Of a stretch of DNA of 64,000 bases, positions 7,294-16,898 are shown piece after piece; the first letter of the stretch is position 1, and each line of letters begins with the position of its first letter. The translations under genes and the position numbers were made by a program. Origin of the DNA: Ornithinibacillus gellani (GTDB taxonomy: Bacteria; Bacillota; Bacilli; Bacillales; Amphibacillaceae); contig NZ_QTSZ01000037.1 in assembly GCF_003730295.1 (NCBI RefSeq), forward strand, positions 310,001 through 374,000, read 5' to 3'. A model generated the notes under the pieces. That model saw nothing but the letters and a program-made list of their open reading frames with translations, was not told where the DNA came from and did not search any database.

Positions 7294-9558
7294 TTAATAA
7301 GAAAAATTAACCTTCTTTTCAATATAGAATTCATTTCCTTCGACACGACCATTAATTGCATCCGTATTTTCCAACATTTCAATGATTTGTGGTAAAAACC
7401 ATAGTTTAACAGTTGCAGTAGCATCTGCTGAAACATAGGTTGGTGCCTGTTCCAGATCACTACTTGTTTCTAAATCAGTTACTGCCATGAGTCTTTCAAA
7501 TTTGCCACCCTCAAAGTGAAGCAATAAAAATAATCTTAGATGATCCTTGTAATCCATTTTTGGCATAATGTTTTTCTTTGTAAGTTTTACATGAAATAAA
7601 TTGACTGGCTTTCCATCAGTTATATTTACCATGTCTTCATATGTCATCATAAAAGCATATGCGAGAGCATATACCCACATATAGGGACCAAAAACTTTTG
7701 CTTCCTTTTGCATAAATCCGGCGGCTAAATTCAACCCAAACCTTACCATTGTTATTTCACCAATAGCAGCAAAATAATTAAGACCATGGCCATTTAATCC
7801 ATAGATTACATACTCCACTTGATTATTATCGAATTTATTTGCGTCTGAGCCGCTTTTTTCAAAGTCATGGCTATTATAGCGCAACAGTATATACTCATTT
7901 ATATAAACTTCATCTCTCGCGTTTAGCAACATATCCCCGATTGCTTTAAACAGATTATCTAAAAATCCAAGAGCCTGATCTGCAGCAGCATCCTTATCAT
8001 CCATCTCAAACTCTTCATTGTTATTCTCAATAGCATTCCCGTATTTTTCCGCTTTTTCGCGAAGTTGATTGTAATTTTCTTGGTCTTCAGCTATTCCTTT
8101 GCCTTCGTTAATACCTTCTTCTATTTCCTCCAAAAGATCTTTATTTTTATCTCTTTCCTCATCGCCTTTTTCTTCTTCTTCTTCCATCTTTTCTTTATTA
8201 TCTTCATATTTTTTTCGATCTTCGTTGTTCTGTAACAAATCCAATGCCTTATCAATTTCTTCAAGGGTTTGTTCATAGTATTTTCTGGAATTTTCAACGT
8301 GATTTAAAATACTATTTTTATTATTTCCATTCCCTTCGAATTTTGCATCAATTGCCTTTAAAAATCCACTTTCCATTTTTTTAATTAATGAGTTGGTTTG
8401 TTCGGGACCTTGGCCATTCTTCAACTGTTTTAGTGCTTCTTCTATTGCATCATGAAGCTCCGTAAAGAATTCACCTTTTATTACATAATCATCCAAGGCT
8501 CCTTCATCCATTCCAGTTCCTGGCTCAAGTTCATCGGCAATCTCTTTGGCATCATCATAATCATTCGTGCCACCGCTTGATTTATGTTCTTCAATTTTTT
8601 CCTTAATTTCTTCATTTAAATCATCGGCCTCTGATACTTTCTCTAAGGCTTGCTCCAATTTATCAGCTGCGGAATTTGATGTTGAAATAATTCCATCAAC
8701 GAGTGTTCTAGCATTCGTTATGAAATCAGAAGTATGATCTTTTTTATCCTGAATGGATTCACCTTCATCTTCACCTTCTTCGCTATCCTCATCCTCGTCC
8801 TCTGATTCTTCACCGTCCTCATCTTGCGCAATAGCTTCCATATCCTCTCTATATCGACTATGCCAATAGAAAATATCATACAGACGATTTACTTCCGGAT
8901 ACTCAGAATGATTTTCATTACTTCCATTCATAATTTGATTCTGCTTTTTCTTCAATATTTCCTTTGCTTCCTTTAGTAATTCTTCTACTTCATCCAGAAG
9001 CTCTTCTCGTTCCTTGGAAAGTTCATTCAACGATTTTGATATCTTAACATAGTCAGAAGTTTCTTCCACTAATTCGGAAACAGAGAGAAATTGGGTGATT
9101 ATTTTTTCGCCTACAATGACCGGAGCTTTATATTTCATTTCTTCTAAAATTTGATAGCGTAAAATGTCCTTATTTGCCAGACTTCTTTCTAAATTTAAAT
9201 TTAGATTTGTTTCCGCATCAACGGGATTAAGTCCCAGCAAATCAAAACCATCACCATCACCTGACTCTAGATTCTTTGCAAAAACCTCTTTGAAGACGGA
9301 ATTGGCTTCACCTGAATCCCCATCAAATGCAAACAATCCTTTATCCTGTAGTTTCGTATTATAAGATGCCATTGTTGAACGGAGCGCTGTTCTTGCTGCA
9401 GTTTCAGTTTGTCTTTCCGCGATAATTATTCTTGCATAATCTATCAGCACCGCATTAAATAAAAATAAAAATAATGCGATCACAATCAAATAAATAGAAA
9501 CTGCACCACGTTCATCAATGAAGAATTTATGTATGAATTTTTTAGTTATTTTTTTCAA
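7294..9558 (-). CDS. Very large TadG-like pilus-locus membrane protein with acidic coiled-coil insert
   Basis: This 754-residue protein starts with a basic leader and G-AVSIY followed by a hydrophobic helix (about 20-40), as in Tad pseudopilins. The Glu normally at +5 is Tyr, so it may not be processed. The following segment resembles TadE/TadG-type and DUF5702-type proteins of Firmicute Tad loci. Residues of about 180-560 are strongly helical and charged, with an Asp/Glu-only-rich run near 245-270 and long coiled-coil-like stretches. The C-terminal 200 residues look globular. The start is TTG at 9558 after a G-rich ribosome site. It is probably a surface-exposed tether or tip protein; the exact role is unknown. 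Confidence 0.72.
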   Translation of the reverse strand: MKKITKKFIHKFFIDERGAVSIYLIVIALFLFLFNAVLIDYARIIIAERQTETAARTALRSTMASYNTKLQDKGLFAFDGDSGEANSVFKEVFAKNLESGDGDGFDLLGLNPVDAETNLNLNLERSLANKDILRYQILEEMKYKAPVIVGEKIITQFLSVSELVEETSDYVKISKSLNELSKEREELLDEVEELLKEAKEILKKKQNQIMNGSNENHSEYPEVNRLYDIFYWHSRYREDMEAIAQDEDGEESEDEDEDSEEGEDEGESIQDKKDHTSDFITNARTLVDGIISTSNSAADKLEQALEKVSEADDLNEEIKEKIEEHKSSGGTNDYDDAKEIADELEPGTGMDEGALDDYVIKGEFFTELHDAIEEALKQLKNGQGPEQTNSLIKKMESGFLKAIDAKFEGNGNNKNSILNHVENSRKYYEQTLEEIDKALDLLQNNEDRKKYEDNKEKMEEEEEKGDEERDKNKDLLEEIEEGINEGKGIAEDQENYNQLREKAEKYGNAIENNNEEFEMDDKDAAADQALGFLDNLFKAIGDMLLNARDEVYINEYILLRYNSHDFEKSGSDANKFDNNQVEYVIYGLNGHGLNYFAAIGEITMVRFGLNLAAGFMQKEAKVFGPYMWVYALAYAFMMTYEDMVNITDGKPVNLFHVKLTKKNIMPKMDYKDHLRLFLLLHFEGGKFERLMAVTDLETSSDLEQAPTYVSADATATVKLWFLPQIIEMLENTDAINGRVEGNEFYIEKKVNFSY

Positions 9559-9593
9559 AGAAAGCCCCCCTTTTATCGGGTGCGCGGTTCATA

Positions 9594-10199
9594 TCATTCC
9601 TCTTTATTAAAAAAAGGAAGATATTTTGCAGCGTATTCTTTAAATTTTTTAAAGCCGAAAATCATAAAATCCGTATTTCGAATCATTTCTGTTTGGTCCA
9701 CAATTGGATGGCTAGCTGTTGCTCCGACTTGGCTGACACCAAGCATATCTGAAATCACCTCTGGTAATGCGAGTTGTTTATTTAAAGATACATTAATCTT
9801 TTGTAAAAATAGTCCATTATCAAAAGTAATGTTACCAGCATATTCTCCAGCTCTTGCCTTCTTTTTGGAAACCACCCCATTGTCACTGAGATTCAACCCG
9901 AATTTATTGAAGCCATTGTTAGATGTAATCCTCCAATATAATCCGTCCCCGTTAAAAGTTACATAATCAGACTCACCAAGCTCTCTTGTAGACATGTCCA
10001 TGGTACTACTTTCCCAAGATTGGGCCATTTGACTAGCCAGCTGGTTTGCCTTATATTGCAGGGTGACTTTCTCATAAACTACTAAACTGAAAAAGACGAA
10101 TAAAAGGACCAAGATAAGTAGGATTGGAAATAGTAATGTTGCCTCAATTGTGAAACTTCCTTTTTCTTCTTTGCCAAAGTTATGAACATCTGCACGCAT
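9594..10199 (-). CDS. TadE-like minor pilin / pseudopilin
   Basis: This 201-residue protein has a class III prepilin leader (EEKG-SFTIE, Glu at +5) followed by a roughly 22-residue hydrophobic helix rich in Leu and Val, then a soluble domain. GGGAGG precedes the ATG. The gene lies between the Flp pilin gene and the large TadG-like gene, so it should be a minor pilin of the same fibre or of its assembly platform, cut by the TadV-type peptidase at 4747-5265. Confidence 0.82.
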   Translation of the reverse strand: MRADVHNFGKEEKGSFTIEATLLFPILLILVLLFVFFSLVVYEKVTLQYKANQLASQMAQSWESSTMDMSTRELGESDYVTFNGDGLYWRITSNNGFNKFGLNLSDNGVVSKKKARAGEYAGNITFDNGLFLQKINVSLNKQLALPEVISDMLGVSQVGATASHPIVDQTEMIRNTDFMIFGFKKFKEYAAKYLPFFNKEE

Positions 10200-10229
10200 G
10201 ATCTTAGTCCTCCCTTCATCTTTTAGTTA

Positions 10230-10421
10230 TCATTCAGATGGATTAAAATTATCAATATTATCATTTCCGAAGCCAACTAACTTTTGAATCCAACCAATAA
10301 TTGTTTTTCTAAACAACAAGGCAATAAATACAATAACTGCGATAATGAGCATAAGCTCTAGTGTTTGTAACCCTTCCTCATCTTTCCAAAATGTAGTCAT
10401 AAAATTTTTGAACTTTGTCAT
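10230..10421 (-). CDS. flp: Flp-type major pilin (prepilin)
   Basis: This 63-residue prepilin has a charged leader ending DEEG, cleavage expected after that Gly, then LQTLE (Glu at +5) and a hydrophobic helix (about 23-43) with a short Asn/Asp-rich tail. Length and layout match the Flp1-like pilins of Gram-positive Tad systems. It has the strongest ribosome site of the operon (AGGAGG, 7 bases before ATG), as expected for the main fibre subunit. It follows tadC and precedes the minor pilin genes. Confidence 0.88.
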   Translation of the reverse strand: MTKFKNFMTTFWKDEEGLQTLELMLIIAVIVFIALLFRKTIIGWIQKLVGFGNDNIDNFNPSE

Positions 10422-10461
10422 CCTTCTACCTCCTGAATAATTTTATATATAATAGCCCACT

Positions 10462-11325
10462 TTACATAATCGTAATAGCAGGATATCCAACAATAATCAT
10501 AACGGTAACGAATATTAAAATGAGTGGAAACACCAGCTTAGAAGAAGCCTCTTCACCTTTGGTCTTGGATAATGCTTTACGTTTTTCCCATAATTCATGG
10601 GATAGCTCACGCATTGCAACGATGAGATCATTTCCACCCTTACGATAGTTAAGTAAAATAGTCGTAGTAAAAATGGAAATCTCTTGGATTCCACATTTCT
10701 TGCTCAGATCATTTAACACTTGATGAAATGGTTCATTACTAACCATTTTATTGACAGTATCCGTTAACTCCATAATTAATGGTGACTTCATATCCTTTGC
10801 AGTCGTTACACATCTGACGAGCGCTTGTTGTACTGTCTCACCAGCGTTGACTAGCAGGATGATTTTGTTCACAACTTCCGGTAGTTCCATTAAGATCTGG
10901 TCACGACGCTCTTTTTCCTGGGAAGATAATTTACTGACCATAGCAAATGGCATCATAATAACAAACATCAATCCCACAACAAGTATGGTTACGTCTCCCT
11001 CGGCTAGTGCAGTGAACATAAATGTTCCCAATAGACAAATAAGAACGGTAGAAAACAGCTGAGCGATATACATTCTTGTATGCTGTAGCGCTGTTCGGTT
11101 TCCATATAAACTAATCATCTTTTGCTGTACTTTGGAAATTTGACTGTAAAACCGCTCCATTATTTTTAAAGAATCAATTAAATATAATGAAACAGGTGCC
11201 ATAAATAAGAGTGGATACTTGTCCTTAAAGCTATCAATAATCACTTCATAACGTGTGCCAACCCTTAAAGATAAAATAAAATAACAGATGATAATAGCAA
11301 TGGCAATCCCCATATAGACAAACAT
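10462..11325 (-). CDS. tadC: TadC, type II/IV secretion F-domain inner-membrane platform protein
   Basis: This 287-residue protein has an N-terminal membrane segment, two further segments around 85-125, a cytosolic T2SF domain containing LPEVVNKIILLVNAGETV, and a C-terminal membrane segment. It pairs with TadB to form the membrane platform on which the TadA ATPase assembles Flp pilin. The ATG at 11325 follows AAGGTG and is 6 bases after the tadB stop, consistent with translational coupling. Confidence 0.92.
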   Translation of the reverse strand: MFVYMGIAIAIIICYFILSLRVGTRYEVIIDSFKDKYPLLFMAPVSLYLIDSLKIMERFYSQISKVQQKMISLYGNRTALQHTRMYIAQLFSTVLICLLGTFMFTALAEGDVTILVVGLMFVIMMPFAMVSKLSSQEKERRDQILMELPEVVNKIILLVNAGETVQQALVRCVTTAKDMKSPLIMELTDTVNKMVSNEPFHQVLNDLSKKCGIQEISIFTTTILLNYRKGGNDLIVAMRELSHELWEKRKALSKTKGEEASSKLVFPLILIFVTVMIIVGYPAITIM

Positions 11326-11331
11326 GATTCA

Positions 11332-12291
11332 TCACACCTTTATATTCATAATTCGTTGACCCAGCCAGTACGAAAACACTAAAATCATTAGGCACACAGT
11401 CATAATGATGGGGCCGTTTTTTTCCCATTGATACATCGGTGCTAGATAATCACCAGCACTATATTTTAATAATAGAATCATGGCTAAAGGGGCAATACTC
11501 ATAATTTTAGATTCAAATTTCTTTTGCGCTAGCATAACAGCTACTTCTTGCTGGATATCAATTTTTTCTCCAATAATATCGGATGTTCGTCTAATCACTT
11601 CTACAAGGTTTCCACCTGTTCGTTTACATGTTATAAACACATTTGAAAAGTTTTGAATATCCTCGATATCAGACCTTACACTAAAATCGCGAATAGCATT
11701 TTCAATTGTTTCTCCATTTTCTATTCGGCGATTGATAATTTCAAACTCCCGAATAATATATGTGTTAGGATCTGGATATAGTAAATACAAATCTGCTACA
11801 ACTTCTTTAAAGCTGTTTTCCATCGATCTTCCTGCAGCAAGTGAGGAAGAAAGCGAAGAGATTGCTTCTTTAAATTGTAGTCTTAGCTTTTCTTTGCGTT
11901 GTTCCAGCAACTTCTTTTTCTGTATTTTCGGATAGAATAGTCCACAGGCAGCTAAAATGAATGAAGCAATTATGCTCTCATAAAATAAATAGCCGATAAA
12001 AAAGAAGAAGCTCGCTGCAAGAATCGCATAATATATATATTGTTTTACGGATAAATGATAGGTAGCATAGTCAACTAAATGTGTGTCAAATTGCCGTTCA
12101 TTTTTTTCTTTAATCTTTTCCATGAAACGATGTTTTCTTAACATCTCGAGCTCAGTATTTTTTTCCGATGATTCTAAAGAAACTTCATCCTGATTTTTTT
12201 CCTTCTTCTTTCTATTGGCTACAATGACAATATAGGTTACAACCAGCGTAATAAGAACAATGATAATTAATATATCAGTCAAGCTGTTCAC
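11332..12291 (-). CDS. tadB: TadB, type II/IV secretion F-domain platform protein
   Basis: This 319-residue protein has an N-terminal anchor, a charged linker, a paired hydrophobic segment near 95-125, a T2SF domain (AISSLSSSLAAGRSMENSF) and a C-terminal membrane anchor. It is the partner of TadC in the Tad inner-membrane complex. The GTG start lies inside the end of tadA (17-base overlap), showing tight coupling. Length is typical for Gram-positive TadB. Confidence 0.92.
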   Translation of the reverse strand: MNSLTDILIIIVLITLVVTYIVIVANRKKKEKNQDEVSLESSEKNTELEMLRKHRFMEKIKEKNERQFDTHLVDYATYHLSVKQYIYYAILAASFFFFIGYLFYESIIASFILAACGLFYPKIQKKKLLEQRKEKLRLQFKEAISSLSSSLAAGRSMENSFKEVVADLYLLYPDPNTYIIREFEIINRRIENGETIENAIRDFSVRSDIEDIQNFSNVFITCKRTGGNLVEVIRRTSDIIGEKIDIQQEVAVMLAQKKFESKIMSIAPLAMILLLKYSAGDYLAPMYQWEKNGPIIMTVCLMILVFSYWLGQRIMNIKV

Positions 12292-13534
12292 CCACTATCA
12301 TTGGTTCTTCCACTTTTATTCCCGCAAGTTGCGCTTTCGTTTTATTTTTAATACTGTTTCCTGTTGCTCTTAGTTCTCCTAAAACAACACCAGTCTCTGT
12401 TTCTCCCTCTTCAATAAATTCATACAATGGATTTAATTCAACTTCCCCGTCTTTAACATCTAATACCTCACTAATGGATACAACTTTACGTGTATTATCA
12501 CGTAGCCTTGTCAAGTGAATCATGATATCAATTGCCGAGCTGATTTGTTTACGAATAACACCTACAGGAAGCTCCGCGCCATTTAATACCATCGTTTCTA
12601 ATCTACTAAGCATATCTTTGGTTGAGTTAGCATGTCCGGTGGATAAAGAACCATCATGTCCTGTGTTCATTGCTTGCAGCATATCTAGCGCTTCTGCACC
12701 GCGAACCTCCCCAACTATAATGCGATCTGGTCTCATACGAAGAGAGGAACGAATTAAATCTCGAATCGTAATTTCTCCTCTTCCCTCTGTATTCGCATTT
12801 CTTGTTTCCAGACTTACAAGATTGGGTATTCGTTTAATTTGTAATTCCGCCGAATCCTCAATTGTAATGATTCGTTCATTTGTTGGAATGAAGTTTGATA
12901 GTACGTTAAGGAACGTTGTCTTACCAGAACCAGTTCCCCCGCCAATAAAAATATTATATTTAGATATGACAAGTTTTTGTAGAAAATCGGCCGCTTCCTC
13001 CGTGATAGAATTTTTTTCAATCAAGTCTTCTATCATTAATGGTTTATCAGGGAATTTCCGAATCGTCATGACTGGTCCCTTCAAAGCGATCGGCGGTAGC
13101 ACGACATTCACCCTTGACCCATCCTGCAAACGCGCATCAACAATTGGTGAAGATTCATTTACAACTCTATTTACTCGCGAAACAATCGCTTGGATGATAT
13201 CTTCCAGCTTTTGTTCACTTTCGAATTGTATGTCTACCTGTGTCGTTCTTCCATTTCGTTCTATAAATATTTCCTTATGATTATTAATCATGATTTCAGT
13301 GATTTCTGGATCATCTATTAACGGTTGAAGGATGTCATAGCCACGAAATGCATTGTAAATACGCTCGACTAAATATTTAATTTCACTTGATTTAAGTTTT
13401 TGTTCCTTTGCATAGTCAAAAACAGCCACTTCAACATATTCTTTTAATTCTTCATTCTTAATGGAATGCATTAAATCTAACGTTTCTCTAAGCTGTTGAA
13501 TAAGCTTTTTGACAACTTCATCCTTCCCGTTCAA
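12275..13534 (-). CDS. tadA: TadA/CpaF, pilus assembly ATPase
   Basis: This is a secretion ATPase of about 420 residues in the VirB11/CpaF group. It has an N-terminal helical domain, then a RecA-like domain with Walker A GGTGSGKTT, an Asp box (ITIEDSAEL), Walker B (RIIVGEVRG) and a His box (TGHDGSLSTGHAN). It powers Flp pilus extension from the cytosol. I favour TTG at 13534, which has AGGAAGGAG 9 bases upstream; a GTG at 13558 overlaps that ribosome site. The gene overlaps the end of tadZ and the start of tadB. Confidence 0.95.
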   Translation of the reverse strand: MNGKDEVVKKLIQQLRETLDLMHSIKNEELKEYVEVAVFDYAKEQKLKSSEIKYLVERIYNAFRGYDILQPLIDDPEITEIMINNHKEIFIERNGRTTQVDIQFESEQKLEDIIQAIVSRVNRVVNESSPIVDARLQDGSRVNVVLPPIALKGPVMTIRKFPDKPLMIEDLIEKNSITEEAADFLQKLVISKYNIFIGGGTGSGKTTFLNVLSNFIPTNERIITIEDSAELQIKRIPNLVSLETRNANTEGRGEITIRDLIRSSLRMRPDRIIVGEVRGAEALDMLQAMNTGHDGSLSTGHANSTKDMLSRLETMVLNGAELPVGVIRKQISSAIDIMIHLTRLRDNTRKVVSISEVLDVKDGEVELNPLYEFIEEGETETGVVLGELRATGNSIKNKTKAQLAGIKVEEPMIVGEQLD

Positions 13535-13535
13535 T

Positions 13536-14651
13536 TTATTGTACTCCTTCCTGTTCACGAATTACTTTATCCTGTAAAATAGCTTGGACTTCTTGGTTAA
13601 ACAATTCATGATTAAGTACTTCTGCACTCTGATTTAACGTGATCCATTCTTGTACAAATGGCAAATATCCTTCTATCACCAATTCTGATTCCCTAGCAGC
13701 CTGGACAACTTCATTCGTAAATTTATTTACAATAAAAGTAGATTTATCCTTTAGGATGTTTTCTTTACCAAAAATCTTCTCTTCTGCTTCTAATATGGAT
13801 GTAACTTTTTGTACACTTTGAGCATCATTACTGAGTAACCAGATAATTTGATCACTTTCCAATAAAGCACGTTGATTTCTTTCATGCAACGAACTATCTA
13901 AATCAATAATTATAAAGTCGTATGTGCCTGTTTCGACTATTCCGTTTAACAGCCGTTCTACATCTTCACTATTCAGTTCCAGCATTTCCAAAGCATTGAG
14001 TTCAAAATCAAAATAATCAACCATTGAATAAGGATCATATTTCTTTAACGATTCAATTTTGGATAATAGCTGGGGGGATTTAGCTTTCACATAATAAAAC
14101 AATTGTAAAGATGGATTATCCGCCTCCGACGAGAAAAACAGCTCAGTAGACTGCAGCAGTTCAAGATTCAAATAAAATACTTTATAATTTCTTAATGCCA
14201 GCTGTTTACTCATATTCGCAGCGACGGTAGATTTCCCAGTACCACCTGATGGAGAATAAACGGAAATAACTTTCGCCTTCCTGCTTCTTGCAAGCATACG
14301 ACCTGCATGCTCATTTTCCTCGTAATAAATAGAGAGAATATTTGATACCAACACATTTAAACGTTGATATCGATAAACGGAATGACTTTCTTCATGCGCT
14401 ACCACTACATCATCATCTAAATAAATAATTGTTGCATCGCCTGTAATCGGAATACTATTATTGAAAAGCTCCCGTGTCGTTAAAAGAATATCAATACTAT
14501 CATTCTGTTCAATAAAAGATTGCAGCTTTGCTGTCTCTGAAAAATAAGAGATAATAAAACGATCTCCTTCACTAGCATGCCGCATAAAGCTTGAAAAAGA
14601 TTCTAAATAATCAACATTACTATCTGCAATTACCATTCGAATTCGTTTCAC
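13536..14651 (-). CDS. tadZ: TadZ/CpaE-like ParA/MinD ATPase
   Basis: The N-terminal part (about 120 residues) resembles the atypical receiver domain of CpaE/TadZ. The C-terminal part is a MinD/ParA ATPase with deviant Walker A SGGTGKST and an IIIDLDSS Walker B segment. TadZ places the pilus machine in the cell. An ATG at 14732 would add 27 residues, but GTG at 14651 is better supported: GGTGG lies 8 bases before it and the family start (RIRMVIADSN) falls just after. It is the first gene of the minus-strand Tad operon; about 600 bases of non-coding DNA separate it from the divergent plus-strand gene. Confidence 0.85.
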   Translation of the reverse strand: MKRIRMVIADSNVDYLESFSSFMRHASEGDRFIISYFSETAKLQSFIEQNDSIDILLTTRELFNNSIPITGDATIIYLDDDVVVAHEESHSVYRYQRLNVLVSNILSIYYEENEHAGRMLARSRKAKVISVYSPSGGTGKSTVAANMSKQLALRNYKVFYLNLELLQSTELFFSSEADNPSLQLFYYVKAKSPQLLSKIESLKKYDPYSMVDYFDFELNALEMLELNSEDVERLLNGIVETGTYDFIIIDLDSSLHERNQRALLESDQIIWLLSNDAQSVQKVTSILEAEEKIFGKENILKDKSTFIVNKFTNEVVQAARESELVIEGYLPFVQEWITLNQSAEVLNHELFNQEVQAILQDKVIREQEGVQ

Positions 14652-15250
14652 AACTGACACCACCATAAAGTTATAGATGATTGCAAATTCAATATTTCTG
14701 TATGACTGAGATAATATTACTAAATTTGTCATAAAAAAATAAGATGAAAATATAAAAACGGTTCATATGTACTAGTAAGACCGTATAATATCTTGAATTC
14801 AGAGTATTTAACCTGTAAGATCAACTATTTAAACATATGACACGAAAGATGGGAAGCTATATTACTATTAATGTTCGATATTTAGACAAAATACGACAAA
14901 AACCTACCATTCCTAATCCTTACATTCGGTTTCGCCAAATGTATTCAAATTGGTAAATCATATCATTGGTAAATAAAGTAATTTAATTAGGTTGCAAGAC
15001 TCAGGAAAATATAACCAATAACTTGCTGAATTGCCATGATAAAATTGAAAATGTAAAGTTGCTGTAACATTGGTAATATCTAATTTTTATCAAAATAACA
15101 CATGGAACCATTCTCCATTTGATTTAATCCGCATATATAGAATGATTTCCTAATCTATTTGATAACATGATAAAAACAGTTCATAAGTAATATATTATTT
15201 TTCAAGCGATATGCTACGCTTATATAAAATGATATAAAGGAGAGAAAAGA
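14652..15250. other. Divergent intergenic region between tadZ and the TcaA-like gene
   Basis: This AT-rich spacer has no convincing gene. It must hold the Tad operon promoter (I could not fix one) and the promoter for the plus-strand gene at its right end. A 9-base word TTGGTAAAT occurs at 14950 and 14966, 16 bases apart, with a shorter TTGGTAAT at 15070. These might be a regulator site but could be chance in AT-rich DNA. Confidence 0.4.
15201..15228 (+). promoter_or_regulatory. Candidate sigma-A promoter of the TcaA-like gene
   Basis: TTCAAG (15201-15206) and TATAAA (15223-15228) are separated by 16 bases, with AAAGGAGAG just before the ATG at 15251. The -35 is weak and the leader would be very short, so this is tentative. 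Confidence 0.4.
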
Positions 15251-16672
15251 ATGAAGTGCAAGCACTGCAACCACCATGTAGATCCTGAAAAGCAGGATTT
15301 CTGCCCAGAATGTGGAAAAGCAATCAAACAAAATGCTAAAACAACTAAAAAAAGTGGTGGTAAACGAGGGTTATTCCTGATTATTGGACTCATTTCAATC
15401 ATTATTACACTGAGTGTACTTTTTTTTATTGCCAAGGAAAAGTTTGACCCCATACATAAAATTGAGGCATTTCAGCAAGCAATTGAGGATAAAGATATAG
15501 ATAAGTTACAAGATATACTTATTTCTAATGACCCAGATTTAAAACTTTCAAAGGATAAAGTTCAAGCTCTTATTGAATATTTAGATGCACAACCAGAACA
15601 TCTGACTACAATAATAGAATCTCTCAAACGTCATGCAGATAATGATAACGATAGTGAAACGGATGTTTTTGCAACTATTCAATTACAAAAAGCCGGTAAA
15701 AAATGGTTGATCTTTGATGATTATCAGCTCACATTAATTCCTGGTTATATTCAGATTTCTACCAAGGATCATCCGGTTGAATTATATATTAATGACGAGC
15801 AGGTAGGAACTTCGGAGACAGACAAAGGATTTAATGAAACATATGGACCATTCGTGCCAGGGAATTATACGATAAAAGGTGTTTTTAACGCTGATTATTT
15901 AACAAGCGATGCTGAAGAGCAATTGGAACTATTTCAATTAGATAATGAAACGGCAGCAGCTGCAATCGATTTAAATTTAGCTGAGCTAACGGTTGAATCA
16001 AAATTTGCAGACGAAGCTATTTTGTATATTAATGGGGAGAAAACCGATATCAAAGTTACAAAAGGGTCACAGACAATTGGACCATTTCCAATGAATGATA
16101 CTTTTGAACTTCAGCTTGGTACAGCTTACCCATGGAAAGAAATCAAGAGTGATGTAGTAACAAGCGACCAATCGGTCATTCAATTCAAATCAAAGCCACT
16201 TTTGAATGAGGAAGAGGAGGAAGAAATTATGAAAGTCGTAAATGAAGTGTTTTCTTCCTATACAGAGGCATTAACTAAAAAGGATAGCAGTCTTCTTTCA
16301 GAACACGCAACAGATAATTTGAAAAAAGACTTAGATAAAAAGTTAAAAGAAGTAAAGAAAAGTAATCCCGAGTATGAAGGAAAGCTAATACGTACCCAGT
16401 TTAAGAAAAGATGGTTTGAAGACCCAGTATACGATGATAAAAAGCAGGTCTATGTATTTAGTCCAGCAGTCATGCTTACCTATTATGAACCAAAAGGAAA
16501 TTTAGGCTATATCTTCGAAGGTGATAAAAAGCATGAATTTCTACGTGCCAGGGAATTAAAGGTGATCTTTGATGAAGATAGTGATATGTGGAAGGTGGAT
16601 TCTCATAAGGAAGAGCATTTCTTTGTATTCGATGACGATCCTTCATTTGAATTAGATAAAAAGAAACAGTAA
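15251..16672 (+). CDS. Zinc-ribbon membrane protein, TcaA/YvbJ-like
   Basis: This 473-residue protein has an N-terminal zinc ribbon (CxxC at 3-6 and CPEC at 18-21), a basic stretch, and one membrane segment (about 38-60). The large extracellular part contains two repeated beta domains (YINDEQVG and YINGEKTD mark equivalent positions) and a C-terminal NTF2-like domain. This is the layout of TcaA (S. aureus, linked to teicoplanin response) and YvbJ of Bacillus. The role is probably at the cell envelope; a resistance role should not be assumed. AAAGGAG precedes the ATG. It stands alone on the plus strand, with its own terminator. Confidence 0.82.
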   Translation: MKCKHCNHHVDPEKQDFCPECGKAIKQNAKTTKKSGGKRGLFLIIGLISIIITLSVLFFIAKEKFDPIHKIEAFQQAIEDKDIDKLQDILISNDPDLKLSKDKVQALIEYLDAQPEHLTTIIESLKRHADNDNDSETDVFATIQLQKAGKKWLIFDDYQLTLIPGYIQISTKDHPVELYINDEQVGTSETDKGFNETYGPFVPGNYTIKGVFNADYLTSDAEEQLELFQLDNETAAAAIDLNLAELTVESKFADEAILYINGEKTDIKVTKGSQTIGPFPMNDTFELQLGTAYPWKEIKSDVVTSDQSVIQFKSKPLLNEEEEEEIMKVVNEVFSSYTEALTKKDSSLLSEHATDNLKKDLDKKLKEVKKSNPEYEGKLIRTQFKKRWFEDPVYDDKKQVYVFSPAVMLTYYEPKGNLGYIFEGDKKHEFLRARELKVIFDEDSDMWKVDSHKEEHFFVFDDDPSFELDKKKQ

Positions 16673-16698
16673 AAGAAAATTAGTGATACACAACAAAA

Positions 16699-16740
16699 GA
16701 GTTTCAGTAAATTAATTTTTACTGGAGCTTCTTTTCATTT
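16699..16740 (+). terminator. Rho-independent terminator of the TcaA-like gene
   Basis: A 13-bp stem (16699-16711 with 16718-16730, including a few G-U pairs) and a 6-base loop are followed by CTTTTCATTTT. It lies 27 bases after the stop codon. Confidence 0.75.
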
Positions 16741-16841
16741 TATTGAATTAACTTCGCATCCCACGGGCCAGACTCCACTGCCATAGAAAGAAATTTAGCT
16801 TCTATGTCGCTTAATACTTTGTTCCATATGATTGTTGTTTC

Positions 16842-16891
16842 CACATAAAAAGGAAGCGTGCCGTACTGGCAGTGCTTCCTTGTTTTATGTG
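16842..16891 (-). terminator. Rho-independent terminator of greA
   Basis: A long interrupted stem pairs CACATAAAA with TTTTATGTG, and an inner AGGAAGC/GCTTCCT arm has a GTGCC...GGCA tip. It lies directly downstream of the greA stop on the minus strand and has T-rich flanks on both strands, so it may also stop plus-strand transcription. Confidence 0.8.
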
Positions 16892-16898
16892 AAAGGTA

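Noticed and set aside
12522-13280. Long plus-strand open frame (252 codons) opposite tadA
   Set aside because: It is antisense to a clear ATPase gene, has no ribosome site, and its product has no sensible composition.
1-14700. Tad locus as a recently acquired island
   Set aside because: No integrase, tRNA, flanking repeats or obvious change in base composition is visible; codon use looks like the neighbours by eye.
14652-14732. N-terminal extension of tadZ
   Set aside because: The upstream ATG has no ribosome site and adds residues not expected in the family; the GTG at 14651 is better supported.
15251-16672. Glycopeptide resistance gene
   Set aside because: TcaA-like architecture alone does not show resistance; such proteins are common in bacilli without this trait.
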